NCBI RefSeq assembly: GCF_004362515.1
Contig: NZ_SNXU01000001.1
Location: 5,766,001-5,830,000 of the forward strand
Length of the DNA stretch: 64,000 bases
From: Actinokineospora alba
Lineage (GTDB): Bacteria > Actinomycetota > Actinomycetes > Mycobacteriales > Pseudonocardiaceae
Direction: 5' to 3'
Positions 36,730 to 45,507 of this stretch are shown here, in pieces. The translations under genes and the position numbers were made by a program. The notes below the pieces were generated by a model that was not told where the DNA came from, did no database searches, and saw nothing but the letters and a program-made list of their open reading frames with translations. Every line of letters starts with the position of its first letter. Positions within the stretch are counted from its first letter, which is position 1.

Positions 36730-39477
36730 TTGTCTTTGCTCGAACGCGATGAGGCTGTGCGGCGGCTCAAGGCCGCCATGGACTCGGCGGCGGAGGGCAC
36801 GGGGCGGTTCGTGGTGGTCGAAGGGCCGCCGGGCATCGGCAAGACCCGGCTGCTGGGCTGCGCCCGCGATCTGGCCGAGGCCGACGGGTTCGACCGGCTC
36901 ACGGCGACCGCCGACGACGCCGAGCGGGAGATCCCCTGGGGGATCGTCCGCCAGCTCGTCGAACGCTCCGTCGCCCGGGTCGGCGCCGGTGAGCGGCAGG
37001 CCGCGCTGGCCGGGCCCGCGGGCGCGGCACTGACCGCGATCGAGCAGGCCGAGGCGGGCGGGCACGACGAGGGCGAGCGCATGCGCACCCTGCACGCGCT
37101 GTGGTGGGCGATCGCCGATCTGGTGGGCGACCGCCCGACCCTGATCACCATCGACGACTTGCAGTGGGCTGACGCCCCCTCACTCGAGTTCGTCGGCTAC
37201 CTCGCGCGCAGGCTGTCGGACCTGCGGATCGCGCTGGTCGTCGGCAGCAGGCCCGCGCGGGTGGAGGACGGCGCGCTGGCCGAGCTCACCTCGGGCAGGC
37301 TCGGCGACCTGCTGCGACCCGCCCCGCTGTCCGTCGCGGCGGTGGGCGAGTTGGCGCCGGAGCACCCGCCGGGCGCGGTCGCCGCGTTGCACGAAGCCAG
37401 TGGTGGCAACCCGTTCCTCACCCAGCAGCTGCTCGCCGAGCTCGCCGCCCGCGGGCTGGCCGGTGACGACCCCCGCACGCCGGAGGTGATCAGCACGCTC
37501 GGGCCGCGCAGCGTGTCGCACGCGCTGCTGGCCCGGCTCACGCCGCAGGCGCACTCGGTCGCCGCCGCGGCGGCCGTCCTCGGGGTGCGCTGCGACCCGA
37601 TGCAAGCCGCCCGGCTCGCCGAGGTCGACGACCCGGCCGCCGCCGTCGCCGAGTTGGCGCGCGCGCATGTGCTGGTCGGCACCGAGTTCACCCACCCGGT
37701 GATCCGCGAGGCCGTGCTCACCGAACTGCTGCCCACCGACAGGGCCGAACTCCACGCGCGGGCCGCGGCGGACCTGCGGCGCACCGGTGCGTCGGCGCCG
37801 CGGGTGGCCGCCCACCTGGTCGAGTCACCCCACCGCCTCGACGCCGACGGCGTGCGGGTGCTCGCCGAGGCGGGCCGCACGCTGCTCGCCGACGGCATGG
37901 GCGAGACGGCGGGCCGCTACCTGCGGCTCGCCTTCGACGCCGGAATCCCGGAGGTGCGCGGAGAGCTGGGCGAGGCGCTGCTGATCGCCGGCCGGTTCGC
38001 CGAGGCGCGCGCGGAGCTGATCGCCGCGGCCGAGGCCGACCCCACCCGGGCGGGCACCCTGCTGGCACAGGCCGCGACGGCGACGATGCGGCTCGACGGG
38101 CACCAGGCGGCGATCGCGTGGCTGCGGGCGACGCTGGAGACCTTCCCGGGGGATCCGCTGCCGATGGAGGCCCGGCTCGGGCTGTTCAGCGCGTACGTAC
38201 CCGACGAGTTCGAACGGTCGGGCCGCAGGCTGCGCCGGTTCGCCGAGCTGCCGGGGACCACGACCATCGAACGGTTCCTGCTGGCCCTGCTCGCGCAACG
38301 GGCCTACGCCGAGGTGTGGCCCGCCGAGAAGGTGCGTGCCCTGGTGCCACGCGCGCTCGGCCCCGACGTGATGCGCCTGGACGGGCACGAGGGCGCGGTC
38401 ACCTGGGGCAGCGCCCTGCACGCGCTGATCATGGCCGACGGCGTCGCCGTCGCCGCCCGGGAGATCGACCGGGCGCGGGCCGCGGTGCTGCCCGACGGGT
38501 CGCCGATGGACTACGCGATCGTCGGCGCGGTCGGGACCGTCCTCGCCTGGCGCGTCGGCGATGTTCGGGGTTGTGAGACCGAGGCCGCGGCCGGGCTCAC
38601 CGCGCTGGACGCGGCCGACCCCGGCCCGCTCGCGTCGGCGCTGCGGTCGGTACTCACCCGGTTCGCCGTGCTCGCGGCGGTCGAGCGCGGCGACGTCCCC
38701 GGCGCCCGCGCCTACCTGCGTTCCCACGACGACGCCCTGACCGGGCCCGCGACCGTCCCGGCGAACCGCGTGGGTCACGCCCGGGCATACCTCGCCCTGG
38801 CCGAGGACGACGCGGTGACCGCGCTGGAGGAGGCACTCGCCCTCGGGGCGGCGGAGGCCGCGGCGGGCGCGGACAACCCGGCGGTGCCGTGGCGGGCCCA
38901 AGCCGCGCTGGCGCATTTGCGGCAGGGCGACACCAGGGCGGCCAGGGCACTCGCCGCCGAGCAGCACCAGCGCGCGATGCGCTGGGGCGCGGCCACCGAC
39001 ATCGGCGCCGCCCTGCGGGTCCTGGCCATGGTCGGCGGCGAGCACGATCGCATCGACCTGCTCAGACAGGCGCACGACATCCTCGATGAATCCCCCTGTG
39101 TGCTTGAGCGGGTCATGGTCGAACGCGACCTCGGCGAAGCCCTGCGGGTGGTGGGCAGGAGATCCGACGCCCGCGAGTACCTGGTGAGCGCCGCCGAACG
39201 AGCCACCGAAATCGGCGCGGGCAGACTGCGCGCCGCCGCAGTGGACGCGTTGGACCGCCTCGGCGACCGACCACGCAAGCTGGCCATGGCAGGCGCTGAC
39301 GCATTGACCGCCAGCGAACGCCGAATCGCAGCGCTGGCCGGGGCGGGCCGCTCGAATCGGGAGATCGCCCAGGAGATCTTCGTGACCCCGAAGACGGTGG
39401 AGAACCACTTGGGCCGCATCTACCAGAAACTCGGCATCAGCAGCCGCCGAGACCTCGGCGCTGCCCTACATGCGTAG
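36730..39477 (+). CDS. LAL-type LuxR regulator with AAA ATPase domain
   Basis: This 915-residue protein is a large ATP-binding LuxR regulator. Walker A GPPGIGKTRLLG is near residue 32, Walker B LITIDDLQWADAPSLEFVG near 138, then a long helical repeat region, and the C-terminal LuxR helix-turn-helix LTASERRIAALAGAGRSNREIAQEIFVTPKTVENHLGRIYQKLG at the end. The TTG at 36730 with GGGGAGG upstream starts the usual LLERDE sequence; GTG at 36682 is a weaker alternative. Such proteins often switch antibiotic or catabolic clusters in actinomycetes; no such cluster adjoins it here. Confidence 0.9.
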   Translation: MSLLERDEAVRRLKAAMDSAAEGTGRFVVVEGPPGIGKTRLLGCARDLAEADGFDRLTATADDAEREIPWGIVRQLVERSVARVGAGERQAALAGPAGAALTAIEQAEAGGHDEGERMRTLHALWWAIADLVGDRPTLITIDDLQWADAPSLEFVGYLARRLSDLRIALVVGSRPARVEDGALAELTSGRLGDLLRPAPLSVAAVGELAPEHPPGAVAALHEASGGNPFLTQQLLAELAARGLAGDDPRTPEVISTLGPRSVSHALLARLTPQAHSVAAAAAVLGVRCDPMQAARLAEVDDPAAAVAELARAHVLVGTEFTHPVIREAVLTELLPTDRAELHARAAADLRRTGASAPRVAAHLVESPHRLDADGVRVLAEAGRTLLADGMGETAGRYLRLAFDAGIPEVRGELGEALLIAGRFAEARAELIAAAEADPTRAGTLLAQAATATMRLDGHQAAIAWLRATLETFPGDPLPMEARLGLFSAYVPDEFERSGRRLRRFAELPGTTTIERFLLALLAQRAYAEVWPAEKVRALVPRALGPDVMRLDGHEGAVTWGSALHALIMADGVAVAAREIDRARAAVLPDGSPMDYAIVGAVGTVLAWRVGDVRGCETEAAAGLTALDAADPGPLASALRSVLTRFAVLAAVERGDVPGARAYLRSHDDALTGPATVPANRVGHARAYLALAEDDAVTALEEALALGAAEAAAGADNPAVPWRAQAALAHLRQGDTRAARALAAEQHQRAMRWGAATDIGAALRVLAMVGGEHDRIDLLRQAHDILDESPCVLERVMVERDLGEALRVVGRRSDAREYLVSAAERATEIGAGRLRAAAVDALDRLGDRPRKLAMAGADALTASERRIAALAGAGRSNREIAQEIFVTPKTVENHLGRIYQKLGISSRRDLGAALHA

Positions 39478-39574
39478 GGGCAGAAAGCCTTCGTGGGTTG
39501 GGTTTGTTCGTCCCCACACCCCTCTCACCACCCACGGCCCCACCCCGACAAGAAAGCCCTAGGGAAGCTCTTCG

Positions 39575-39742
39575 CCTTCGGGGATGCACTCGTCCTTGCA
39601 CCTCCGAACGCGGTCACCTTCGGGAATGCCCTCGCCCTTGCACCTCCGAACGCGGTCACCTTCGGGGATGCCCTCGTCCTTGCACCTCCGAACGCGGTCA
39701 CCTTCGGGAATGCCCTCGCCCTTGCACCTCCGAACGCGGCCA
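39575..39742. repeat. 42-bp tandem repeat, four units
   Basis: Four 42-bp units begin at 39575, 39617, 39659 and 39701, and decayed units follow to about 39820. Each holds CTTGCACCTCCGAACGCGG. Units 1 and 3 resemble each other (GGGGATG ... CTCGTCC), as do units 2 and 4 (GGGAATG ... CTCGCCC), so the array seems to have grown by an 84-bp duplication. The unit equals 14 codons and stays open in several frames. Not a CRISPR: there are no variable spacers. Confidence 0.9.
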
Positions 39743-39839
39743 CCCTCAGGGACACGCCTCCCCCATAGCTCCGGACGTGGTTGCCTTCGGGGACGGCTCT
39801 TCGCCCCTGCACTTCCCCCTTGCCCCTCGTCCTGGCCGC

Positions 39840-39934
39840 TTTAATTCTCGATCATCGCTGTCAAGGGTCGGCTTGCCGATCGCGCAGCGACGGCCGTTTA
39901 CGGCCGCCCTTGACAGCGATGATCGAGAATTAAA
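39840..39934. repeat. 95-bp palindrome A
   Basis: A perfect 28-bp inverted repeat (39840-39867 with 39907-39934), starting TTTAATTCTCGATCATCGC, encloses 39 bases that include the smaller palindrome CGGCCGTTTACGGCCG. It is the same element as palindrome B at 40005-40098, in the opposite orientation. Confidence 0.9.
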
Positions 39935-40004
39935 CAATCAAGCCAGAGGGGCCCACCCACTTCTCTTTGGTACCAACAAGAACAGTCCCCCTCGGCCACA
40001 ATTG

Positions 40005-40098
40005 TTTAACTCTCGATCATCGGCGTCAAGGGCGGCCGTAAACGGCCGTCGCTGCGCGATCGCTGCGCGACCCTTGACACCGATGATCGAGAGTTAAA
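40005..40098. repeat. 94-bp palindrome B, inverted relative to A
   Basis: Arms 40005-40032 and 40071-40098 pair at 27 of 28 positions. The 38-base core is close to the reverse complement of the core of A. The flanks also pair: 39811-39839 and 40099-40126 are imperfect inverted copies, so A, the 70-base middle and B together form one palindrome of about 315 bases. Confidence 0.88.
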
Positions 40099-40275
40099 GA
40101 TGGCCAGGACGAGGGGGCAGGGGGTAGAGCAGGGATTAAAAGCCAAAGACCGCAAGGGCAACCCCGTTGTCGTGGGGCTGTGGGCGGTGCGGTTGGGCTG
40201 CGCGGCTCGGTTGGTTTGGTGGTGTGGGGCTGGGCTTTCGGCGGGCAGGTAGCTCGGGCGGTGCGCCGCACGCCT

Positions 40276-40305
40276 GAAAGGGCGGCCCGGGTGGGCCGCC
40301 CTTTC
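40276..40305 (-). terminator. Hairpin after the serine-hydrolase gene
   Basis: A perfect 13-bp stem (GAAAGGGCGGCCC at 40276-40288 with 40293-40305) and a GGGT loop lie 20 bases after the stop of the serine-hydrolase gene. It is a plausible intrinsic terminator for that gene. Confidence 0.75.
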
Positions 40306-40324
40306 TAGGTCAAACCGTTCTGCT

Positions 40325-41485
40325 TCAGCTGGTGGCGGTCTTCACCGCGTCAAGCAGGATGCTGCACTGGTACGAGCCCAGCACCTTGCTGTTGACCAGC
40401 ACGGTGACCTCCACGTTGCCCGGGAACTTGCCCTGGCAGCTGTGCTGCTCACGGTCGCCGCCGAGGAACAGGTCACCGCCGTGGGTGTAGGAGCCTGCCC
40501 ACGAACCGGTGTTGGACATCGTCTCGTACCAGCCGAGGCGGAACGAGTCCATCTGCTGACGGACGTTCGACGAGACCACGGTGCCGTGCCGCAGGTGTGC
40601 CTGCCAGCGGACCATGTCCACAGCGGACAGGTGCAGACCGCGGTGGCCGCCGCAGGCCTCGAAGTCTGTTCCGTCGAGCTGGACCAGCACGCCGCCCTTC
40701 GACGTGTCGGCGATGTCATAGGCGTGGGCCGCCGTGTCGGCGTTCGCGACGCACGTGGTCGGGGCGATGCCGGCCGGGGCGAACAACCGCTCGTTGATGT
40801 AGGCGAGGGTCCACGGTCCCGAGTTGGTCGAGTTGATCGAGTCCGGGACGCCGCGGGTGGGCTCGGTGAGGTCCCACAGCTTCGGGATGATCAGCCGGGC
40901 TACCGCGTAGTTCATGTTCTTGTACGACCAGGGCGAGTCGACCACGATCGGCTTGGTCATGGCGAACTTGATGCCTTCGTACAGGTTGGACGTCTTCGCC
41001 CGGTCGGCGTCGGAAAGGCCTGCCAGCATCTGCTCGATGCCCGACCGGTGGCCGAGGATGTGCTTGATCGTCAGGTTCTTCCACGACTCGTGCATGGTCG
41101 AGCGCATGTCCAGCGGCAGGTAGCCCCACAGCTTGGTGTCGAGGCTGACCCCCCGCTTCTCGACCAGCTTCAGCAGCGCCGCGGCCGAGATGTTCTTCGT
41201 CGCGCTGGCGATGTCCATGCGGGTGTTCGCAGTGAAGGCGATGTTCTTGTCGATTCTGGCCTTGCCGCCCGCCCCGGTGGCGGCGAGTTGCCCGTCCTCG
41301 GTGATGGCGAACGCGTAGCCAACGGTGTTGCCGCCGCCCAGCTTGGTGTGCAGGGTCTGCGCCACCTTCGCGGTGTCGACCTCCACGGTCGGGTTGATGA
41401 TGTCGGCCCCCGCCGAACCCGCCCCCACCAGCGCCGTCGCCACCATCGCGACTGCCACCGCGGTCCCCTTGATGCTGCTCTTCAT
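40325..41485 (-). CDS. Secreted serine hydrolase (class C beta-lactamase/DD-peptidase type)
   Basis: This 386-residue protein has a Sec signal (MKSSIKGTAVAVAMVATALVG, cleavage near GAGSAGAD, residue 27). The active-site SxxK is SATK in MDIASATKNISAAALLKLVE near residue 95, the second motif YxN is in SYKNMNYAVARL near 190, and a GHR/HxG-like region lies later. The family includes D-Ala-D-Ala carboxypeptidases, esterases and class C beta-lactamases; the substrate is unknown. GGGGAG precedes the ATG, and the leader carries a duplicated GGCGAGACA. The frame is open to 41845 but has no signal there. Confidence 0.82.
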   Translation of the reverse strand: MKSSIKGTAVAVAMVATALVGAGSAGADIINPTVEVDTAKVAQTLHTKLGGGNTVGYAFAITEDGQLAATGAGGKARIDKNIAFTANTRMDIASATKNISAAALLKLVEKRGVSLDTKLWGYLPLDMRSTMHESWKNLTIKHILGHRSGIEQMLAGLSDADRAKTSNLYEGIKFAMTKPIVVDSPWSYKNMNYAVARLIIPKLWDLTEPTRGVPDSINSTNSGPWTLAYINERLFAPAGIAPTTCVANADTAAHAYDIADTSKGGVLVQLDGTDFEACGGHRGLHLSAVDMVRWQAHLRHGTVVSSNVRQQMDSFRLGWYETMSNTGSWAGSYTHGGDLFLGGDREQHSCQGKFPGNVEVTVLVNSKVLGSYQCSILLDAVKTATS

Positions 41486-41747
41486 CTCTGACTCCCCTGT
41501 CTCGCCTGTCTCGCCTCCGGCCCCTCCGTCGGCGTTGGGACAACCTTCGCGCAGCCCGCTGCCCCCTCGCGTGAGGGAAGATCCCTCAACTGGTGGGGCG
41601 GAAATTGGGGGGTGGGAGAGGGACAACCCGGGCACTGTCTGGGCGTCTCTTCTTCGTTGGGCGCCCGGAGGGGAACGTACTGAGCGCGGACGCGATGCAG
41701 AGGCCAGGCCATCAGGTCGAGCGCAGCGTATGTCCGGAAGGACCGCC

Positions 41748-41858
41748 ATGACCAGCACCGAATTGCAGCAGGCGTCCGAAGTGGAGGCGGCTATCCGGGA
41801 CACCCTGGCGGCCCACCACTCGATGTATCCGGCGACAGCGGGCACCGCGGGCCCTTAA
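41748..41858 (+). pseudogene. Orphan gene start, probable remnant
   Basis: An ATG with GGAAGGA just upstream begins a 36-codon frame (MTSTELQQASEVEAAIRD...) that ends at TAA at 41856-41858. The reading continues sensibly for about 15 codons after the stop (NSGVYFAEVDPFTLVLGP) before losing shape. This looks like the N-terminus of a longer gene cut by a stop and then decay, but the family is not identifiable. It could also be a small real ORF. The 555-base gap between the flanking genes otherwise holds only the terminator at 41992. Confidence 0.3.
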
Positions 41859-41991
41859 AACAGCGGCGTGTACTTCGCCGAGGTCGACCCGTTCACCCTC
41901 GTGCTGGGCCCTCGTCGTGTCCACCGGCTCACCCGCGCAGCCGTTCCTCCAGGGGCGCGCGAACGCGCCGCGCCCGGTTCCTGACGAACGC

Positions 41992-42021
41992 GGCCTGGCC
42001 GGGGCTCACCCCGGCCAGGCC
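41992..42021 (-). terminator. Hairpin after the M6 protease gene
   Basis: A perfect 13-bp stem (GGCCTGGCCGGGG at 41992-42004 with 42009-42021) closed by a CTCA loop starts 20 bases after the M6 protease stop. It lacks a U-tract but is the strongest hairpin here. Confidence 0.75.
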
Positions 42022-42040
42022 ATCACGTCGCCGGGTCAGC

Positions 42041-44128
42041 TCACCGAATGATCTGGACGTTGTCGATAGCGGCCTCGACGAGACTCCCGGTGCCCGCGTC
42101 GACCGTCTCGACGAGCAGGCGGACCGTCTGCCCGGCGTAGGGCGTCAGGCTGACGTCCGCGGCGGCGAAGGTTCCGCCGACGTTGCTCGCAGTGCCCTTG
42201 CGTTCGAACACCGTCGTCATGCCGCCGTCGTGCACGACCCGGACGCGGAGGAAGTCCTCGGCGGTCGCGTTGTCCAGGTGCGCGAGGTAGTGGCTGAACC
42301 GCAACCGGTAGGAGACTCCCGCGGTGAGGCTGATGGCGGGTGACAAGACGCTGGTCACGCCGCCATCGACGTCGTTAGCGCCCACCTCCGAGCCCGCCGC
42401 CGCGCCGGTCACGAGATCGTGGGTGCCCGGCCCCGGTGTGGTTCCGTTCTGCACAGTGATCCCGTTGTGGGAGGTGGCCTGCGGCTGCGCGCGCTCCCAC
42501 CGGCCGCTGGTGGCGGTGTCGGTCCCGTTCGGGTTGACCCGCCACCCCTTGTCCGACTCGAAGTCGTCGGCGAACTCGACCGTGGGCGGCGCCCCGACGG
42601 TGAGGGTGAACGCGGCCGTCCGGCTCGCGGTCGCCCCGCGGCCGGTGACGCTGACCGGGTAGGTGCCGTTCGGGGTCGACGCGGTGGTGCTGATCGTCAT
42701 CCGGGACGACCCGCCCGCGGTCACCTCCGAGGGCTCGAAGACCGCCGAGGCGCCCGACGGCAGGCCCGACGCCGACAGCGCCACCCGCTGTGCCGACCCG
42801 GAGGTCACCGACGTCGCCACGGTCGCCGACGTCGACCCGCCCGGGGTGACCTGGCCCGCCGAGGGCGCGACGGACATGGCGAAGTCGTCGGCCGCCGGGG
42901 TGCCGAAGGTCGCCCGGACCGTGAAGTCGTTGCCGGACTTGGCCATCACCTGGATCCGCACCTGGTTGGCGCTGTCGGTGAACGTGGACACTTCGCCCGA
43001 CCCGAGGTCGTACGGCGCGTCGTTGAGGCCGTTGTTGCCGCAGCCCGTGTTCGGGTGGGAGTCCATCACCCGCACCGGCCCGCTGCCGCTGGGCGTTCGC
43101 GAGTCGACCCGGTAGACCAGCACGCCGGTGTCACACGCCCGGGTGTCGAGCCCGAGACGCTGCCGGACCTCGGCGATATAGGCGGTGTTGGTCCCGTACC
43201 GGACGACCACCGCCTTCGTCCCCCCTGGCGTCTCCACCGGGCTGACCGTGTGCTCGATGACCGCGTTTCGCGTTGCCAGGCAGGCGATCTGGGTGTCGTC
43301 GAGCCAGCCGACCTTCCACTTGTGCCAGGCGAACTGGTCGGGCGCCGGGCCCCACATGTGGCCCATGACGTCCCAGCCGCCGGTCCAGCCGAAGCCGCCC
43401 GGACCGCCGTAGGTGTCGGGCAGGCTGATCAGGTGGCCGCCCTCATGGTTGAGCAGGATGTGCCCGTCGCGATAGCGGGAGGTGGCTAGGTTCGTCTCGG
43501 CCAGGATGGTGTTGCCGTCGGCGCTGATGTGCTCGAACGTGGCGTAGCCGCGCGAATAGCTGGAGCGCCGCGACGGCACCAGCAACAGGGCGTCGGTCTG
43601 GGAGAAGTCGAAGTTCGGGTCGGCCAACTGCACGGCGTTGCGGAAGATGCTCGCCAGCATCGGGTCGTCGGTGACCACGTCCGGCCTGCTGTCCCGGGCC
43701 GTCATCAGCGGATGCGTGCGCGCGTGCTCGTTCAGCGAGGACGGCAGCCGCAGCCATCGCTTGTACGGCACGATGTCGAGGTCGAACTTTCCGTAGGAAC
43801 TGGTGGCGTACCAGTCCTCGCTCTCGGTCGAGAAGATCTCCAGTTCGGAGTCGACCGACGTGTCCGCGGGCGCGTCGGCGAAGTCGACGAACAGCATCGC
43901 CATCTTCACTTTCCCCAGCGGGCGCGGGAAGGAGCGCCAGTCGGTCGGCCCCTCGGACAGGAACCCGCCGGGCGCCACCATGCAGGACCGGGCCGGGTCC
44001 GCCATCGGCGCGGCTGCCGTGGCGCGCTCGGCGGCGAGGAACAGGGTGAGCGGTAAGGCGGTCAGGACCGCCAGGGCGACAGTGAGAAGACGACGCAGCC
44101 TGCCGCGTCGCCCAGGGTCGATCGACAT
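42041..44128 (-). CDS. M6-family secreted metalloprotease
   Basis: This 695-residue protein has a Sec signal (RRLLTVALAVLTALPLTLFLAAERATA, cleavage near residue 40). The catalytic domain has MLFVDFADAPAD near 79 and the zinc motif HEGGH at His228-His232 in LLNHEGGHLISLPDTYGG, followed by WDVMGHMWG, the Met-turn usual for M6. C-terminal Ig-like (TFGTPAADDFAMSV) and jelly-roll domains follow, the last like those attached to immune inhibitor A proteases. Broad secreted proteolysis is expected. ATG at 44128 follows GGAGG 5 bases upstream. Its promoter carries a motif shared with the S15 gene. Confidence 0.85.
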   Translation of the reverse strand: MSIDPGRRGRLRRLLTVALAVLTALPLTLFLAAERATAAAPMADPARSCMVAPGGFLSEGPTDWRSFPRPLGKVKMAMLFVDFADAPADTSVDSELEIFSTESEDWYATSSYGKFDLDIVPYKRWLRLPSSLNEHARTHPLMTARDSRPDVVTDDPMLASIFRNAVQLADPNFDFSQTDALLLVPSRRSSYSRGYATFEHISADGNTILAETNLATSRYRDGHILLNHEGGHLISLPDTYGGPGGFGWTGGWDVMGHMWGPAPDQFAWHKWKVGWLDDTQIACLATRNAVIEHTVSPVETPGGTKAVVVRYGTNTAYIAEVRQRLGLDTRACDTGVLVYRVDSRTPSGSGPVRVMDSHPNTGCGNNGLNDAPYDLGSGEVSTFTDSANQVRIQVMAKSGNDFTVRATFGTPAADDFAMSVAPSAGQVTPGGSTSATVATSVTSGSAQRVALSASGLPSGASAVFEPSEVTAGGSSRMTISTTASTPNGTYPVSVTGRGATASRTAAFTLTVGAPPTVEFADDFESDKGWRVNPNGTDTATSGRWERAQPQATSHNGITVQNGTTPGPGTHDLVTGAAAGSEVGANDVDGGVTSVLSPAISLTAGVSYRLRFSHYLAHLDNATAEDFLRVRVVHDGGMTTVFERKGTASNVGGTFAAADVSLTPYAGQTVRLLVETVDAGTGSLVEAAIDNVQIIR

Positions 44129-44181
44129 GGGCACCTCCGTGGGGATCGGGAGATGCCCAGCGTGTCGATCAAGGAGGCGCG

Positions 44182-44232
44182 GATCACTGGCGTGCTGTCG
44201 CGAATCCCCAGGCCGGTCGCGACAGGTGTCGC
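44182..44232 (-). promoter_or_regulatory. Shared tripartite motif upstream of the M6 gene
   Basis: On the + strand the parts are GATCACTGG (44182-44190), GCTGTCGCG (44194-44202) and CGACAGGTGTCGC (44220-44232). The same three parts with almost the same spacing lie upstream of the S15 gene at 48701-48750. The last block is an inverted repeat, GCGACA-GG-TGTCGC, and the middle block repeats its half-site. It starts 54 bases before the M6 ATG. Confidence 0.75.
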
Positions 44233-44238
44233 AACCGG

Positions 44239-45462
44239 TCAGCGATCACCCGGGGTCGCCCTGGCGATCCCCGCGGGTGCGGGCGGGTACCGGCCCGCGA
44301 GGCGGCCGAGTTTGAGCGCGGCGTGCAGGCTCAGCCGCTCGCCGCCGTCCTTGAGGGTGGACTTGGTGAGCTCCTCGATCCGGCGCAGCCGGTAATAGAG
44401 CGTCGCCCGGTGAAGGTGGAGCCGGGCCGCCGTCATGGGCGCGTTGCCGCCCAGGTCGAGGTAGGTCTCCAAGGTTTCCAGCAGCGGCAGGCTGGCGTGG
44501 TCGGCGAAGAGCCGTTCCAGCCCGGGGTGGACGCGCACCTCGCTCAACGCGTCATCCGAGAGCCCGCTCAGCACCCGGTAGATGCCAAGACCCGACCAGC
44601 GCACGACCGTTCCCAGCTCCGGCACCCTGGCCGCGACCCGCGCCGCGGCGATCGCCTCGCGGAGACTGTCCCGGGCGTCCTGCAGCCGCGGCCGCGGCTG
44701 GCCCACGCCGACGACGGGCCTGCCGTCGGTGCGCGTGCCGACGGTCTCGGCGAGCAAGCCCGCGAACCGGTCCGCCACCGCGTCACCTTTGCCCGTCGGG
44801 AGGAACAGCACCTCGTGGTCCGCCTCCCGCACGTGCAGCCCCGGCCAGGTTCGGACCGGGCCGGGCCCACTTCGGCCCGCGATGAACGCGCCACCGGGGC
44901 CCACCACCGCGGCCACCAGCGCGACCACACCCGCGGCGTCCGGGAACCCAGCCCCTTGGCCGATCGCGCGCGCGGCCCGCGTGCGCGTGACGTCGTCGCC
45001 GCCCAGAAGATCCTCGACCGGGCCGGGCGGATTTCTCCGCGGGCCAAGACCGTCCAGCGCTCCGGCGAGGCCACCGACGGCCAGCTCGGCGAGGGCGACC
45101 TCGGCGTCGGACATCGGCTCGTCGGCGTCGATGAACCACACGAAGCCGCGGAGCGTGTCCCCGGAGCGAACCGGCACGCACACCCTGGGCAGCATGTGGA
45201 GTTCGCCGCAGGCGGGTACCCGCAGCGCGTGTCCGGCGTCGAAGACGCCTTGCCGCACCAGCCATCGCGCCACTTCCGGCGTCGCCCGCCGGGACATGAT
45301 CGACTGCTGTCTGACCTGGTCGCCCGCCGCGTGGTGGGCGCTGTGGGCGAGCAGGTCGAGGCCGGGGCCCTCGATGACGGCCGGTCTCGCGAGCGCGGTG
45401 CTGAGGCTGTCGACCGCTTGCTGGAGCAGGGCGAGCGGCGCCGACGGAACGCAATCAGGCAT
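44239..45462 (-). CDS. PucR/CdaR-type transcriptional regulator
   Basis: This 407-residue regulator has a GAF-like or ligand-binding front half (VPACGELHMLPRVCVPVRSGDTLRGFVWFIDADEP near residue 85-120), a GGDEF-like middle, and the C-terminal PucR-type HTH ETYLDLGGNAPMTAARLHLHRATLYYRLRRIEELT near 335-370. Unlike the regulator at 8042 it lacks the N-terminal PucR domain. It is located between two secreted peptidase genes that share a promoter motif, so it is one of two candidate controllers; the XRE gene at 45508 is the other. Confidence 0.85.
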   Translation of the reverse strand: MPDCVPSAPLALLQQAVDSLSTALARPAVIEGPGLDLLAHSAHHAAGDQVRQQSIMSRRATPEVARWLVRQGVFDAGHALRVPACGELHMLPRVCVPVRSGDTLRGFVWFIDADEPMSDAEVALAELAVGGLAGALDGLGPRRNPPGPVEDLLGGDDVTRTRAARAIGQGAGFPDAAGVVALVAAVVGPGGAFIAGRSGPGPVRTWPGLHVREADHEVLFLPTGKGDAVADRFAGLLAETVGTRTDGRPVVGVGQPRPRLQDARDSLREAIAAARVAARVPELGTVVRWSGLGIYRVLSGLSDDALSEVRVHPGLERLFADHASLPLLETLETYLDLGGNAPMTAARLHLHRATLYYRLRRIEELTKSTLKDGGERLSLHAALKLGRLAGRYPPAPAGIARATPGDR

Positions 45463-45507
45463 GTCGACCTCTAAAGGTGTGGCCAGGGGCCACTTCGCAG
45501 GGTTCGA

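Larger units (their letters stand above)
39478..40324. other. 847-base gene-free region of repeats
   Basis: No credible gene was found between the convergent LAL and serine-hydrolase genes. The stretch holds 42-bp tandem repeats (39575-39742), a nested palindrome (about 39811-40126), a G/T-rich stretch (40150-40270) and a terminator hairpin (40276-40305). The 91-codon open frame across the tandem repeat has no good ribosome site, and its sense and antisense readings are equally open because the unit is a multiple of 3. Confidence 0.7.

Noticed and set aside
39575..39742. CRISPR-like regularity
   Set aside because: The units are contiguous, with no variable spacers, and no cas genes are present in the window.
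39493..39768. 91-codon frame through the 42-bp tandem repeat
   Set aside because: No good ribosome site. The opposite strand is equally open. The repeat unit is a multiple of 3, so open frames are expected by chance.
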